A DNA stretch of 64,000 nt from Xenorhabdus hominickii (lineage in GTDB: Bacteria; Pseudomonadota; Gammaproteobacteria; Enterobacterales; Enterobacteriaceae): positions 62,001-126,000 of the forward strand of contig NZ_NJAI01000001.1 in NCBI RefSeq assembly GCF_002632725.1, read 5' to 3'. Of the stretch, positions 17,503 to 27,928 are shown piece after piece (position 1 is the first letter of the stretch; every line of letters begins with the position of its first letter). Under the pieces are notes generated by a model. The model searched no databases and was not told the origin of the DNA. It saw only the letters and a program-made list of their open reading frames with translations. The position numbers were made by a program, and so were the translations under genes.

Positions 17503-18030
17503 TTAATTATTAATATCCTTGTAAATTTCATGATGAATAGGTACAAGAGCCAATATCAGAGCTTGATGATAAACGCTGGTGCGAGTCAGAATGCCGTTGG
17601 TAAAAAAACCGATTGCCCCCCCTTTTTGCTTGATATTATCAATGCCAGTGACTTCAGCCATTTCATGGCCAAGTTCTCGTCCTTCGCGAATACCTTCCAA
17701 TACTTTTTCAGGAAGCATAAGACTCGCAGAACGCGACTCTCCCCGAATTTGTTTATGCTCAATCACCATCCAGGCAAACGTCATGTCATCTTCAATTCCA
17801 GCTTCAACCCCAACCCAGAAGTCAGCTTCAGGCCGGACTTGACGGGCAGCCATAACACGATGGCGGGCACCTGTTCGGGTTTCGGTATTGCCAATAGGCT
17901 GTTGAGGTACACTGCTATCTACATTGACATCTTCTATGTGGTAAGTGCCCGAGCCAAAAACATCATCGAATGCAAGGCTAATCGCTTTTATTTTCGCAGG
18001 GTTAGTTGTTGCCGCAATAACATGATACAT
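17503..18030 (-). CDS. yjjX: Inosine/xanthosine triphosphatase YjjX
   Basis: YjjX removes non-canonical ITP and XTP from the nucleotide pool. The 175-residue protein (E. coli 170) has the NTPase start [14 protein letters not shown] (substrate-binding S/TxNxxK), the acidic motif [11 protein letters not shown] and the core [18 protein letters not shown]. It lies between trpR and gpmB and is convergent with trpR, the E. coli order. A full-length repeat sits at its 3' side. Confidence 0.94.
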   Translation of the reverse strand: MYHVIAATTNPAKIKAISLAFDDVFGSGTYHIEDVNVDSSVPQQPIGNTETRTGARHRVMAARQVRPEADFWVGVEAGIEDDMTFAWMVIEHKQIRGESRSASLMLPEKVLEGIREGRELGHEMAEVTGIDNIKQKGGAIGFFTNGILTRTSVYHQALILALVPIHHEIYKDINN

Positions 18031-18085
18031 AATAAATAAATTATCCTTTGAACTATTTCACGATGCAGTATAACGGAAAATACAT

Positions 18086-18733
18086 ATGTTACAGGTCTAT
18101 CTTGTTCGTCATGGCGAAACCGAATGGAACGTGGCTCGCCGCATTCAGGGCCAATCTGACAGTCCTTTGACTGAAATTGGCTTGCGTCAGGCTCACTTGG
18201 TAGCGCAAAAAATCAAATCAGAAAACATTACCCATGTTATCACCAGTGATCTTGGCCGAACACGCCAAACCGCAGAGATCATCGCCAAAGCCTGTGGGTG
18301 TGACGTAATATTGGAACCACGTTTGCGAGAATTACATATGGGGATTTTGGAAAATCGCGAACTAAACTCCCTCTCCCCCGAAGAAGAATCTTGGCGTAAA
18401 AGTCTCGTCGATGGTACACCAAATGGACGTATCCCAGAAGGTGAATCGATGAATGAATTATCTATCCGTATGCGAGCTGCACTGGATAATTGCCTCAATT
18501 TACCGGCTGGCAGCCGCCCACTGCTCGTAAGTCATGGTATGGCACTTGTCTGTTTGGTCTGTTCAATTCTGGGGCTTCCTGCCAATTCAGAACGTCGTTT
18601 AAGGCTGAGAAACTGTTCTATCTCACGAGTCGATTATCAAAATAGCCCATGGCTAGCTTCAGGCTGGATCGTTGAAACAGCAGGCGATATCACACATCTG
18701 AATATGCCCGCTTTGGATGAATTACAAGGCTAA
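18086..18733 (+). CDS. gpmB: Phosphoglycerate-mutase-family phosphatase GpmB
   Basis: A histidine-phosphatase-superfamily protein of 215 residues (E. coli GpmB 215). The phospho-histidine motif is VRHGETEWNVARRIQG near residue 8, with DLGRTRQTAE near 57, the acid residue in LRELHMGILENRE, and the second His in LVSHGMAL. The E. coli member acts as a phosphatase on sugar phosphates rather than as a glycolytic mutase. The stop overlaps the rob stop by a few bases, tail to tail. Confidence 0.94.
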   Translation: MLQVYLVRHGETEWNVARRIQGQSDSPLTEIGLRQAHLVAQKIKSENITHVITSDLGRTRQTAEIIAKACGCDVILEPRLRELHMGILENRELNSLSPEEESWRKSLVDGTPNGRIPEGESMNELSIRMRAALDNCLNLPAGSRPLLVSHGMALVCLVCSILGLPANSERRLRLRNCSISRVDYQNSPWLASGWIVETAGDITHLNMPALDELQG

Positions 18734-19611
18734 CGCTCAATTGGGATGAGGTACTCAAATTCCATCACATGGCTTTGAGACTCATCCTCGATATTTTTCC
18801 AGTCGAGATTAGTGAGATAGTATCGCTCGATATCATATCCCTTTCTGCGAGTAACATTTAATCTAGGCAAGCAAGTACCATAAATGGTAAAGAGAAACTC
18901 TTGTAATTGTTCTTTATTACCAAAATAACTGAACGAAATATAGTCCCCCCCAGGCAAGACGACTGGGCTACTACCTTTAGTATCAAAGACGGCATATTCC
19001 GGCTCTATTGCTGTGGTATAGAAAACGGTTTGCTCTTCTTCATGCTCATGACTGAGGATAGTATGATGTAACCCATAAAGTCTGGGTGGTAATACTTCCG
19101 CATGCTGTAGATAGTTAATCCAAAAGTTTTGCCGCATGCCTGTGCAAGCAGTTAGCCACTCTTCCAACATATAGCTACACGAGTGCTCAGTGCCAATCAA
19201 TATTTTATCTTCCAACGTAATATATTTGTGTGTTGGCAGAGGCTTGTTATCCAGCAAGATAGGAGGGCATATTCCTTTTGCACACCATTCTTCACTTCGG
19301 CGATAAGATGCGGGCGTTCGATCAAACTGTTTTTTGAAAGCCCTTGTGAAAGTTTGTTGAGAATCAAAACGATATTGCAAAGCAATATCCAGAATAGGTC
19401 GACTGGTTAAACGTAATGCAACAGCAGCTCGAGATAATCTTCTCGCGCGGATGTAAGAGGCAATTGCCTGACCAGTCACATCCTTAAACATACGCTGCAA
19501 GTGCCACTTAGAATAACCTGCTTTTGCTGCAACATTATCGAGCGATAGTGGACGGTCTAAGTTATTATCCAGCCAATGCAGCAAATCTCGAATGATGTTG
19601 GTTTGATCCAT
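18730..19611 (-). CDS. rob: Rob, AraC/XylS-family transcription factor
   Basis: Rob binds marbox promoters and adjusts efflux and stress genes. The 293-residue protein (E. coli 289) has the N-terminal double HTH (about 8-108) with LSLDNVAAKAGYSKWHLQRM and SYIRARRLSRAA. A C-terminal GyrI-like ligand domain follows, ending in VMEFEYLIPI. Start ATG 19611 follows GGGAGATGT and gives MDQTNIIRDLL, the conserved start; the upstream extension of the frame is AT-rich and not conserved. Confidence 0.95.
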   Translation of the reverse strand: MDQTNIIRDLLHWLDNNLDRPLSLDNVAAKAGYSKWHLQRMFKDVTGQAIASYIRARRLSRAAVALRLTSRPILDIALQYRFDSQQTFTRAFKKQFDRTPASYRRSEEWCAKGICPPILLDNKPLPTHKYITLEDKILIGTEHSCSYMLEEWLTACTGMRQNFWINYLQHAEVLPPRLYGLHHTILSHEHEEEQTVFYTTAIEPEYAVFDTKGSSPVVLPGGDYISFSYFGNKEQLQEFLFTIYGTCLPRLNVTRRKGYDIERYYLTNLDWKNIEDESQSHVMEFEYLIPIER

Positions 19612-20315
19612 ACATCTCCCTAAGTCATCAAGACAAAAAGAAAAATCAGAAAATGTAAAACAACTTACTTTGTTGAAAAAACATTTTTCTGTACACATAT
19701 GTTACGTAGCTTGATAGATAAGCAATACCTATCATTCTTCAAAGATAACAATATGGATTTTTCATCCTCCAGATTACCTGTTACTCAGGCATATTGTGGG
19801 TTTTACATTTTAAGATACAGTCCTTGCTTCCAAGCGTAATAGAAATATTTTTATACTATTACTTAGGGTTAATTACTTTATTTATTGCCACATAATTTAT
19901 TGCCGCACACAGAATGCGACTAGCACTATATAGTGGGCATATTAAATATTGCTTAAATAATTAATTAACTTTGTTTCATCAATGTTATCAATCAGATCAC
20001 AGATATAATAAAACAAGATAAAACTTGGAATAAGTTAATGGGAAACTTAATAATAAGTCAAGTACTGTCTTTCAAAACCACACAACCACATGAAAATATT
20101 AAAAATAAAAATTCCCTTCATTATATTACATGCGCTGTTAAAGACTATTTATTAGCCTACTATCTCATGCAACTCGAAACCTATTAGGTATATAATGGCA
20201 TGGCTTTTCGTTATGTATATTCATGATGAAAATGGTTTTACCGCAACCATTTACTTGCATTATATGTTAATGGTGGATATTTTCACTGCATTTATTTAAT
20301 TCATATGGACTAAAT
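19612..20315. other. rob-creA divergent spacer
   Basis: A 704-bp AT-rich region between divergent rob and creA. I see only a half copy of the dispersed repeat (20167-20194); no gene. Confidence 0.6.
20167..20194. repeat. Half copy of the dispersed repeat
   Basis: The reverse complement begins TATATACCTAATAGGTTTCGAGTTGCAT, i.e. one terminal arm only. It looks like a solo end left by deletion. Confidence 0.6.
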
Positions 20316-20792
20316 ATGGTAACAATCAAGAAAATAGTGGTAGCAGCTACCTTACTCTTTTCTCCTGTGCTTCTGCATGCTGAAGAGATTGGCTCTGTTG
20401 ATACCGTGTTCAAATTTTTTGGCCCTGATAACAAAATAGTAATAGAAGCCTTTGATGACCCCGATGTTAAAAATGTCACCTGCTATTTGAGCAGAGCTAA
20501 GACAGGAGGTATTAAGGGCGGTTTGGGATTGGCAGAAGACACATCAGACGCTGCTATATCCTGTCAGCAGGTTGGCCCGATTGAATTGGCAGATAAGATT
20601 AAGACATCCCCCAAGAAAGGACAGGTCGTCTTCCAGAAACGTACTTCTCTGGTGTTTAAAAAACTTCAAGTTGTACGATTCTATGATAATAATCGTAATT
20701 CATTGATTTACCTAACTTATTCTGACAAAGTGATCGATGGTTCTCCTAAAAACGCGATTAGTGCCGTGCCAATTATGCCGTGGAAAAAGTGA
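20316..20792 (+). CDS. creA: CreA periplasmic protein
   Basis: A 158-residue member of the CreA family (E. coli 157) of unknown function. An N-terminal signal peptide is followed by [10 protein letters not shown] after LLHA. The conserved core includes ITCYLS-like [22 protein letters not shown] and [12 protein letters not shown], with two Cys that may form a disulphide, and the family end IPWK-like MPWKK. In E. coli it heads creABCD; here creBCD are absent and arcA follows directly. Confidence 0.92.
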   Translation: MVTIKKIVVAATLLFSPVLLHAEEIGSVDTVFKFFGPDNKIVIEAFDDPDVKNVTCYLSRAKTGGIKGGLGLAEDTSDAAISCQQVGPIELADKIKTSPKKGQVVFQKRTSLVFKKLQVVRFYDNNRNSLIYLTYSDKVIDGSPKNAISAVPIMPWKK

Positions 20793-20859
20793 TTGAACCA
20801 CGAAATAGACCGACTGTTAAACTATCGTCCAGTAGGCAATGTCTGTTAAATTAAAAAGA

Positions 20860-20895
20860 AAAGCCCTGATGTTGTAAAACATTCGGGCTTTTTAG
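20860..20895. terminator. Bidirectional terminator between creA and arcA
   Basis: AAAAGCCCTGATGTT / AACATTCGGGCTTTTT forms a strong hairpin with a T tract on the plus strand and a matching A tract before it. Confidence 0.8.
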
Positions 20896-20966
20896 CTGAT
20901 ACTAAAACTCTTTCACTACATTAGTATTAAAGAATATCAGTATTAAAGAATGAGTATCAAAGAGGT

Positions 20967-21683
20967 TTAGTCTTCTAAATCACCACAGAAGCGATAACCT
21001 TCACCGTGGATAGTCGCAATGATTTCTGGAGTATCCGGTGTCGATTCGAAGTGTTTACGAATACGGCGGATAGTCACATCAACAGTACGATCGTGAGGTT
21101 TCAGCTCGCGCCCTGTCATTTTTTTCAGCAATTCTGCACGAGTCTGGATCTTTCCAGGATTCTCACAGAAATGGAGCATCGCGCGGAACTCACTACGTGG
21201 CAGTTTGTACTGATCACCCATTGGGCTAACCAAAGAGCGGCTATTAATATCCAGCTCCCATCCATTGAACTTATAGCTTTCAACCTGACGACGTTCTTCA
21301 CCTGAATGACTCAGATTCATTGTCCGCGAAAGCAAATTCCGCGCACGGATAGTTAATTCGCGCGGGTTAAATGGCTTGGTGATGTAATCATCAGCACCAA
21401 TTTCAAGCCCAAGAATTTTGTCCACCTCATTGTCACGGCCTGTCAAAAACATCAGCGCGACATTTGCCTGCTCACGTAATTCACGGGCAAGAAGTAACCC
21501 ATTTTTACCTGGTAGATTGATATCCATAATAACTAAATTAATATCGTTATCTGACAGAATATTGTGCATTTCCGAACCGTCAGTCGCTTCATAAACGACA
21601 TACCCTTCAGCTTCAAAAATGCTTTTCAGGGTATTGCGTGTGACAATTTCGTCTTCAACAATCAAAATGTGCGGGGTTTGCAT
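20967..21683 (-). CDS. arcA: ArcA, anoxic redox response regulator
   Basis: ArcA represses aerobic respiration genes under low oxygen on phosphorylation by ArcB. The 238-residue length equals E. coli. The receiver domain has acidic residues in ILIVEDEIV, phospho-acceptor Asp in [10 protein letters not shown], the T in LMFLTGRD and the K in [11 protein letters not shown]. The OmpR-type winged helix (about 135-234) ends [16 protein letters not shown] and [14 protein letters not shown]. Confidence 0.97.
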   Translation of the reverse strand: MQTPHILIVEDEIVTRNTLKSIFEAEGYVVYEATDGSEMHNILSDNDINLVIMDINLPGKNGLLLARELREQANVALMFLTGRDNEVDKILGLEIGADDYITKPFNPRELTIRARNLLSRTMNLSHSGEERRQVESYKFNGWELDINSRSLVSPMGDQYKLPRSEFRAMLHFCENPGKIQTRAELLKKMTGRELKPHDRTVDVTIRRIRKHFESTPDTPEIIATIHGEGYRFCGDLED

Positions 21684-22348
21684 GGTTGCTACCTAAAATC
21701 GCTAAAAAACAGAATCTGTATGGCATAAGCTGTTATTATTAAAAGAAAAACATACTGATTTTGTTCTGAATGACAGAAAACCAGCTCATGTCCAAAATAA
21801 ACGTTTTGATATGTTTTACGCTAAAAGCCAGCGTCGCTTTTTTGGAGGGGACATACCCGAAGAACCCGTTTTAAATAACGGTCCTATAGTAGTCTATTAA
21901 CAGCAAGATAACAGCTAGTAATGCATTTACCCTCTAAAAAAACTAACTTTTGTTGATACATATCAAAATCAATTGTAGCACGTTAACATTAATTGTAATT
22001 GTTAATTTCAATCAAGGCCATTTGTTATTTATTTGAAATAAATATGTTAACAATCGTCATGGTATCTTGAATGCCTGATTGAACCAGCCCGGCACTCAAC
22101 CGTCCAGACATACATGTTTTTATCATAAAGATAAAACAATTACAAAATATGTTTTTTATAAAATTAAATGCTAGAAAATAAGCTCAAAAACCAGATAATG
22201 AGTTGGTCATTTTGTTATATTTTGAATAATTACAATACGGAAAATGACGTTTTTTTCTGCTATCAGCAGAAAAAATATTTGACACCGACCACAATTTACT
22301 TTAACCAATAGGGGGTCAAATGAATCCAAAAAAGACAGACAGGAAATT
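21684..22348. other. arcA-thr leader intergenic region
   Basis: 665 bp holding the arcA promoter/leader and the thr promoter. I found no reliable gene. A 15-codon frame starting at 22320 overlaps the thrL start in another frame and lacks a good ribosome binding site. Confidence 0.5.
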
Positions 22349-22435
22349 ATGCAACAAATCAGCCTGAAAAAAATGGTTACAACAAAAACCACCACTACGA
22401 TTACCACCGGAACAACGAGTAGCGGTGCGGGCTGA
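22349..22435 (+). CDS. thrL: thr operon leader peptide ThrL
   Basis: The 28-residue peptide begins MQQISLKKMVTTKTTTT and ends GAG. It has 10 Thr and 2 Ile codons, the attenuation sensor for Thr/Ile supply. AGGAAATT precedes the ATG. It is longer than the 21-residue E. coli peptide but ends with the same GAG-stop. An attenuator hairpin follows 23 bp downstream. Confidence 0.92.
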   Translation: MQQISLKKMVTTKTTTTITTGTTSSGAG

Positions 22436-22457
22436 CGCATATACATAAAACAATAAT

Positions 22458-22491
22458 AAGCCCGTATCCCACAAGATACGGGCTTTTTTTT
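22458..22491 (+). terminator. thr attenuator
   Basis: AAGCCCGTATC-CCACAA-GATACGGGCTT is followed by eight T residues, directly before thrA. With ThrL it forms a classical transcription attenuator. Confidence 0.92.
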
Positions 22492-22516
22492 GGTCAGAAA
22501 TCAGGAGAGAACGTTA

Positions 22517-24976
22517 ATGCGAGTACTGAAATTTGGGGGCACCTCGGTCGCAAATGACCAACGGATGCTGAGTGTTGCGGATATCGCCGAAAATGAGTTG
22601 CAATTGGGGCAAGTCGCCTTGGTACTCTCTGCACCGGCAAAGATAACAAACCACTTAGTGGCAATGATTGAAAAAACGGTTGCAGGGCAAGACATCATTT
22701 CCAATATGAACGATGCGAGCCAAATCTTTGCTGATTTGTTATCGGGACTGAAAGAGCAACAAGCTGGATTCGATTTTGAACGCCTGAAAGGAATAGTCGA
22801 GCGTGAATTCGCCAACCTGAAACAGACTCTGCACGGTATTTCCTTATTAAGGTATTGTCCAGACAGCATTAACGCATCCCTGATCTGTCGTGGCGAAAAG
22901 CTGTCAGTTGCCATCATGGAAGCGTTATTACAGGCTCGCGGCCACAAAGTCACTGTCATTGACCCCGTCAACAATTTGTTAGCACATGGACATTGCCTTG
23001 AGTCCACTGTTGATATCCATGAATCGACTAAACGGATTGCTAGTCTTAACATCCCTGCTGATCATATTATCCTGATGCCGGGCTTCACCGCGGGTAACGA
23101 AAACGGAGAATTAGTCGTACTGGGACGCAACGGTTCTGATTATTCAGCAGCTGTTCTGGCGGCATGTCTACGCGCAGATTGCTGTGAAATCTGGACTGAT
23201 GTGGATGGCGTTTATACTTGTGATCCAAGGGCAGTCGCAGATGCTCGCTTGCTGAAAAGCCTGTCGTACCAAGAAGCCATGGAGTTATCTTACTTTGGTG
23301 CCAAAGTTCTCCATCCCCGTACCATCGCCCCTATCGCCCAATTTCAAATCCCTTGTCTGATAAAAAACACAGCTAATCCTGACGCCCCTGGGACCTTCAT
23401 TGGCAATGGACAAAAAGATGAGAACATACCGGTCAAGGGCATTACTAACCTGAATCACATGGCAATGATCAATGTTTCCGGCCCTGGTATGAAAGGAATG
23501 GTTGGCATGGCTGCCCGGATATTTTCCGTGATGTCCCGCGAAGGCATTTCCGTTGTGTTAATTACGCAGTCTTCGTCAGAGTACAGCATCAGTTTCTGTG
23601 TGCCGCAAAAAGAGTTAGCAAAAGCGCAAAAGGCGCTGACAGAAGAATTTTATCTGGAATTGAAAGATGGCGTACTTGATCCCATCGACATAATAGGCAA
23701 TCTTGCCATTATCTCGGTTGTTGGGGATGGTATGCGTACCCAACGAGGCATTTCGGCCCGCTTCTTCTCGGCGTTGACACGTGCCAATATCAATATTGTT
23801 GCCATTGCACAGGGTTCTTCTGAACGTTCCATTTCCGCTGTCATTGAAAATGATACGGCAACCACCGCTGTTCGACTCTGCCATCAAATGTTATTCAACA
23901 CCACTCAAGTCGTAGAAGTCTTCATGGTCGGTGTCGGTGGCGTGGGTGGCGCTTTGATTGAACAAATCCGTCGCCAGCAAGTATGGCTCAAACAAAAACA
24001 CATTGAACTACGCGTTTGTGGTATCGCTAATTCCAGAGCCTTATTAACAAATATGCAAGGTATCAATCTGGATAACTGGCAGCAGGCACTCTCAGAAGCG
24101 AGCGAACCGTTCAGCCTGAGCCGTCTGATCCGCCTTGAAAAAGAGTATCATCTCCTGAATCCGGTCATCGTAGACTGTACCTCTAATCAATCGATTGCGG
24201 AACAATATGCTAGTTTCCTCAGTGACGGCTTTAACGTTGTCACACCGAATAAAAAAGCCAATACCTTGTCGATGGACTATTACCACCAAATTCGTCAGGC
24301 GGCAGAAAAATCTAAACGTAAATTCCTGTATGACACTAACGTCGGGGCTGGGTTACCTGTTATCGAAAATTTGCAGAACCTGCTCAATGCGGGAGACGAG
24401 TTGGTGCAGTTCAGCGGAATTTTGTCTGGTTCGCTATCCTACATTTTCGGTATGCTGGATGAAGGTATAACACTTTCACAAGCGACTTTACTGGCAAAAG
24501 AAAAAGGCTTTACCGAGCCTGATCCACGGGACGATCTTTCCGGTATGGATGTTTCCCGTAAGCTATTGATTCTGGCACGTGAATCAGGTTATGAACTGGA
24601 ATTAGACGATATAAACGTTGAGCCAGTCTTACCTGCATTCTTTGACTCAAATGGCGATGTTGACAACTTCCTGCAACGTTTACCGCAATTGGATCAAGAG
24701 TTCAGCCAGCGGGTTACCGATGCTGCTGCGCAAGGGAAAGTTTTGCGTTATGTTGGCATGATTGAACAAGGACGTTGTATGGTGAAAATTGTCGCCGTTG
24801 ATGGCAATGATCCACTATACAAAGTCAAAAATGGCGAAAATGCACTGGCTTTCTACACCCGTTACTATCAACCGATCCCGCTGGTGCTACGAGGTTATGG
24901 TGCAGGAAACGATGTGACGGCAGCAGGGGTTTTTGCTGATATATTACGCACTCTGTCATGGAAATTGGGGGTTTAA
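22517..24976 (+). CDS. thrA: Bifunctional aspartokinase I / homoserine dehydrogenase I
   Basis: ThrA catalyses the first and third steps from aspartate to threonine and is feedback-inhibited by Thr. The 819-residue protein (E. coli 820) starts [13 protein letters not shown] (kinase motif KFGGTSV) at ATG 22517 after AGGAGAG. ACT regulatory domains lie at about 310-455. The dehydrogenase domain begins with [18 protein letters not shown] (NAD(P) site) near 460 and includes [15 protein letters not shown] and the catalytic-lysine motif. It overlaps thrB at TAATG. Confidence 0.97.
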   Translation: MRVLKFGGTSVANDQRMLSVADIAENELQLGQVALVLSAPAKITNHLVAMIEKTVAGQDIISNMNDASQIFADLLSGLKEQQAGFDFERLKGIVEREFANLKQTLHGISLLRYCPDSINASLICRGEKLSVAIMEALLQARGHKVTVIDPVNNLLAHGHCLESTVDIHESTKRIASLNIPADHIILMPGFTAGNENGELVVLGRNGSDYSAAVLAACLRADCCEIWTDVDGVYTCDPRAVADARLLKSLSYQEAMELSYFGAKVLHPRTIAPIAQFQIPCLIKNTANPDAPGTFIGNGQKDENIPVKGITNLNHMAMINVSGPGMKGMVGMAARIFSVMSREGISVVLITQSSSEYSISFCVPQKELAKAQKALTEEFYLELKDGVLDPIDIIGNLAIISVVGDGMRTQRGISARFFSALTRANINIVAIAQGSSERSISAVIENDTATTAVRLCHQMLFNTTQVVEVFMVGVGGVGGALIEQIRRQQVWLKQKHIELRVCGIANSRALLTNMQGINLDNWQQALSEASEPFSLSRLIRLEKEYHLLNPVIVDCTSNQSIAEQYASFLSDGFNVVTPNKKANTLSMDYYHQIRQAAEKSKRKFLYDTNVGAGLPVIENLQNLLNAGDELVQFSGILSGSLSYIFGMLDEGITLSQATLLAKEKGFTEPDPRDDLSGMDVSRKLLILARESGYELELDDINVEPVLPAFFDSNGDVDNFLQRLPQLDQEFSQRVTDAAAQGKVLRYVGMIEQGRCMVKIVAVDGNDPLYKVKNGENALAFYTRYYQPIPLVLRGYGAGNDVTAAGVFADILRTLSWKLGV

Positions 24977-25908
24977 TGGTAGTCAAGGTTTATGCGCCCG
25001 CCTCTATTGGGAACGTTGGTGTCGGGTTTGATGTGCTCGGCGCTGCGGTTTCTCCGATTGATGGTTCGTTACTTGGGGATTGTGTTTCCGTAAGCCAAGC
25101 TGAACATTTCAGCCTGAATAATCAAGGGCGATTTGTCAGCAAATTACCTGTCGATCCCAAACATAATATTGTCTACCAATGTTGGCAGCTTTTTTGTCAT
25201 CGGCTGGGAAAAGAACTGCCCGTCGCCATGACATTGGAAAAAAACATGCCGATTGGTTCAGGATTAGGTTCCAGTGCCTGTTCTGTGGTCGCAGGTTTAG
25301 TGGCACTGAATGAATATGCTGGCCGCCCATTTGACCGTAACCAATTGCTGACCATGATGGGAGAACTGGAAGGACGCATCTCTGGCGGGATTCACTATGA
25401 TAATGTCGCACCATGCTATTTAGGGGGATTACAGTTAATCCTGTCTCAGGAAGATCCTCTTTGCTATTCCGTTCCCACGTTTGATGACTGGTTATGGGTG
25501 ATGGCGTATCCCGGTATCAAAGTATCGACATCAGAAGCCCGTGCGATCCTACCGAAACACTATGCTCGCAGGGACATCATTGATCATGGCCGTTATTTTG
25601 CCGGTTTTATCCATGCCTGCCATACCCAACAACCAGAACTGGCCGTCAAATTGATGAAAGATGTTGTTGCTGAACCTTATCGCACACAACTTCTCCCCGG
25701 TTTTGCCAACGCACGTGATGCAGTAAAAGAATTGGGTGCTCTGACATGCAGTATCTCAGGCTCTGGCCCGACACTCTTTGCGATTTGTAATAAAAAATCC
25801 GCAGCAGAAGAAGTAGCGCAATGGCTGCAACAACATTACGTACAGAATGATGAAGGCTTTGTACACATTTGCCGTCTGGATCACACAGGCGCACGACAGG
25901 TAAAGTAA
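24976..25908 (+). CDS. thrB: Homoserine kinase ThrB
   Basis: ThrB phosphorylates homoserine with ATP. The 310-residue protein (E. coli 310) is a GHMP kinase: N-terminal [21 protein letters not shown] loop [13 protein letters not shown] and C-terminal [15 protein letters not shown] 24976 shares its A with the thrA stop (TAATG), so translational coupling is likely. Confidence 0.97.
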   Translation: MVVKVYAPASIGNVGVGFDVLGAAVSPIDGSLLGDCVSVSQAEHFSLNNQGRFVSKLPVDPKHNIVYQCWQLFCHRLGKELPVAMTLEKNMPIGSGLGSSACSVVAGLVALNEYAGRPFDRNQLLTMMGELEGRISGGIHYDNVAPCYLGGLQLILSQEDPLCYSVPTFDDWLWVMAYPGIKVSTSEARAILPKHYARRDIIDHGRYFAGFIHACHTQQPELAVKLMKDVVAEPYRTQLLPGFANARDAVKELGALTCSISGSGPTLFAICNKKSAAEEVAQWLQQHYVQNDEGFVHICRLDHTGARQVK

Positions 25909-25910
25909 CG

Positions 25911-27203
25911 ATGAAACTCTATAACTTAAAAGACAGCAGCGAGCAGGTCAGTTTTTCACAGGCGGTAAAACAGGGATTGGGCAAACAGCAGGGGCTCTTT
26001 TTTCCTCAGGAATTACCTGAATTCAGTCGTGCTGAAATTGACGAATTATTAACATTAGATTTCGTCAGCCGCAGCCAGCGGATTCTCTCTGCCTTTATTG
26101 GTGATGAGATCCCCACAGAGCAATTGGCAACCCGCGTTAAAAATGCATTTGCCTTCCCTGCTCCTGTCATGAGCATTGAAGACGATGTCGCTTCACTGGA
26201 GCTGTATCACGGGCCAACATTGGCCTTCAAAGACTTTGGTGGTCGTTTCATGGCACAAATCCTCGCACAGATTGCGGGAGAACAGCCTGTTACTATTTTG
26301 ACAGCAACATCCGGTGATACGGGTGCCGCCGTTGCCCATGCTTTCTATGGCTTGAATAACGTACAAGTCGTGATCCTTTATCCCGAAGGCAAAATCAGTC
26401 CATTGCAGGAAAAACTCTTCTGCACACTAGGCGACAATATCCACACCGTTGCTATCAAAGGTGATTTCGACGCCTGTCAGTCCTTAGTCAAACAGGCTTT
26501 TGATGACGAGGAACTGAAACGCGCCCTGCACCTCAATTCAGCCAACTCAATCAATATCAGCCGACTACTGGCACAAATCTGCTATTATTTTGAAGCCGTT
26601 GCGCAGATCCCAGCCGAGAAACGCGACCAGTTGGTCATTTCCGTCCCAAGTGGCAACTTCGGTAATTTAACTGCGGGATTGCTGGCAAAATCGCTGGGGC
26701 TGCCAGTAAAACGTTTTATTGCGGCCACCAACGTCAATGACACCGTTCCCCGTTATTTGGCAGAAGGCGCGTGGCAGCCACATCAGACCGTTGCCACGTT
26801 ATCAAATGCAATGGATGTCAGCCAACCCAATAACTGGCCACGCATCGAAGCACTGTTCCAGCGCAAAGGTTGGGCACTGAGTGAACTGGCAAACGGGGTT
26901 GTGGATGACAAAACCACTCAGAGCACCATGCAAGAACTGGCAGCAAAAAACTATATTTCCGAACCCCATGCTGCCGTGGCGTACCGTGTCCTGCGCGATC
27001 AATTACAGGAAGGGGAATATGGCCTGTTTTTGGGCACGGCTCACCCAGCTAAATTCAAAGAAAGTGTTGAAGAGATCCTCGGCCAACCACTTCCATTGCC
27101 ACAAGAACTGGCAGAGCGTGCAGATCTCGCCTTATTATCTGATTTCCTGCCTGCGGATTTTGCTACCTTACGCGAATACCTGATGGAAAGAGCGCCGAAG
27201 TAA
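25911..27203 (+). CDS. thrC: Threonine synthase ThrC
   Basis: This PLP enzyme converts phosphohomoserine to threonine. The 430-residue protein (E. coli 428) has the PLP lysine in TLAFKDFGGRF, phosphate loop TATSGDTGAAVAHAF and SVPSGNFGNLTAG. It begins 2 bp after the thrB stop as MKLYNLKDSSEQVSF. It is the last gene of thrLABC; no strong terminator is visible in the first 150 bp after it. Confidence 0.97.
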   Translation: MKLYNLKDSSEQVSFSQAVKQGLGKQQGLFFPQELPEFSRAEIDELLTLDFVSRSQRILSAFIGDEIPTEQLATRVKNAFAFPAPVMSIEDDVASLELYHGPTLAFKDFGGRFMAQILAQIAGEQPVTILTATSGDTGAAVAHAFYGLNNVQVVILYPEGKISPLQEKLFCTLGDNIHTVAIKGDFDACQSLVKQAFDDEELKRALHLNSANSINISRLLAQICYYFEAVAQIPAEKRDQLVISVPSGNFGNLTAGLLAKSLGLPVKRFIAATNVNDTVPRYLAEGAWQPHQTVATLSNAMDVSQPNNWPRIEALFQRKGWALSELANGVVDDKTTQSTMQELAAKNYISEPHAAVAYRVLRDQLQEGEYGLFLGTAHPAKFKESVEEILGQPLPLPQELAERADLALLSDFLPADFATLREYLMERAPK

Positions 27204-27536
27204 CGTAGTCTGAAATTACTTTAAGAAAAGAACTCAATGCCTGAGACACGATTAAGGTTTTACTAAAAAACAAAATTGTGAAAACCCTCAGGCATATCCA
27301 TAGATTCGAATATTCTGGTCAGAATTATTCATGGGTAGGAAATGCCAAAAATCTCAAAGAGGTTATGACTCAAGCGTGAATAGTATATTTTGGTTAAAAA
27401 ATTTTCGGATTTTAACTACTATAGAGCCAAAAGCGGCCTTGTGAACGATATTAAAATGAAGCATCTGTTCAATTGTGCATAACTACACATGTAGCTCTGA
27501 CCAAAGGAAACAGTAAGTCTTATCTGATTTTCAGGC
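27204..27536. other. thrC-csp convergent spacer
   Basis: AT-rich, without a gene or clear repeat. The minus-strand terminator of the csp unit follows at 27539. Confidence 0.5.
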
Positions 27537-27538
27537 AA

Positions 27539-27563
27539 TAAAAAACCCCGCATCTGCGAGGTT
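27539..27563 (-). terminator. Terminator of the csp/microprotein unit
   Basis: Read on the minus strand: AACCTCGC-AGAT-GCGGGGTT followed by TTTT, 24 bp after the microprotein stop at 27587. This suggests csp and the microprotein are one transcript. Confidence 0.75.
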
Positions 27564-27586
27564 TAACTATCTGAATGTATTTCTAT

Positions 27587-27709
27587 TTAAACAGGCAACA
27601 TAACTGATTTACAGAAAATACATTTTGCTCCGTATGGATTACTCTCTGATACATCAAAGAGATACCTCCGATACTGTGAGCCTTTACAGCATGGGCATCT
27701 GAAATAGAT
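27587..27709 (-). CDS. YmcF/YnfQ-like zinc-ribbon cold-shock microprotein, non-AUG start
   Basis: Directly after the csp stop, in the same frame, runs a 40-codon frame beginning IYFRCPCCKGSQYR and containing YGAKCIFCKS. The CPCC...CxxC pairs form a zinc ribbon, and the sequence resembles E. coli YmcF and YnfQ, microproteins downstream of cspG and cspB/cspI-type genes. Those were shown to start at ATT. Here no ATG, GTG or TTG lies between the csp TAA and the conserved start. ATC at 27707-27709, preceded by TAAGG, is the best candidate. Stop-codon readthrough of the csp TAA is the alternative, because the frames are continuous. Confidence 0.75.
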   Translation of the reverse strand: MYFRCPCCKGSQYRRYLFDVSESNPYGAKCIFCKSVMLPV

Positions 27710-27715
27710 GTCGCC

Positions 27716-27928
27716 TTAGAGAGGCACCACATTTGCAGCTGCTGGGCCTTTCATACCATTTTCGATGGTAAATGAAACTTCTTGCCCTTCATCTAAGCTT
27801 TTAAAATCATTACCTTGGATTGCAGAATAGTGAACAAACACATCTTTGCTGCCATCTTTTGGAGAGATAAAACCGAAGCCTTTATCGTTATTAAACCATT
27901 TTACTAAACCAGTCATTGTATTAGACAT
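27716..27928 (-). CDS. CspA-family cold-shock protein
   Basis: A 70-residue single OB-fold RNA chaperone. RNP1 KGFGFI and RNP2 VFVHY are intact, and the start [13 protein letters not shown] resembles CspG/CspB. It melts RNA structure and antiterminates at low temperature. A strong AAAGGAATT precedes the ATG. The roughly 175-nt leader carries a cold-box-like 5' end, and a YmcF-like microprotein gene follows, as behind cspG in E. coli. Confidence 0.93.
   Translation of the reverse strand: MSNTMTGLVKWFNNDKGFGFISPKDGSKDVFVHYSAIQGNDFKSLDEGQEVSFTIENGMKGPAAANVVPL

Noticed and set aside
17407..18039. 210-codon plus-strand frame opposite yjjX
   Set aside because: It begins inside the dispersed repeat and then runs antisense through yjjX, which has the conserved NTPase motifs.
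22320..22367. 15-codon upstream frame overlapping thrL
   Set aside because: Poor ribosome binding site and no Thr/Ile bias; the frame at 22349 has AGGAAA and the leader-peptide composition.
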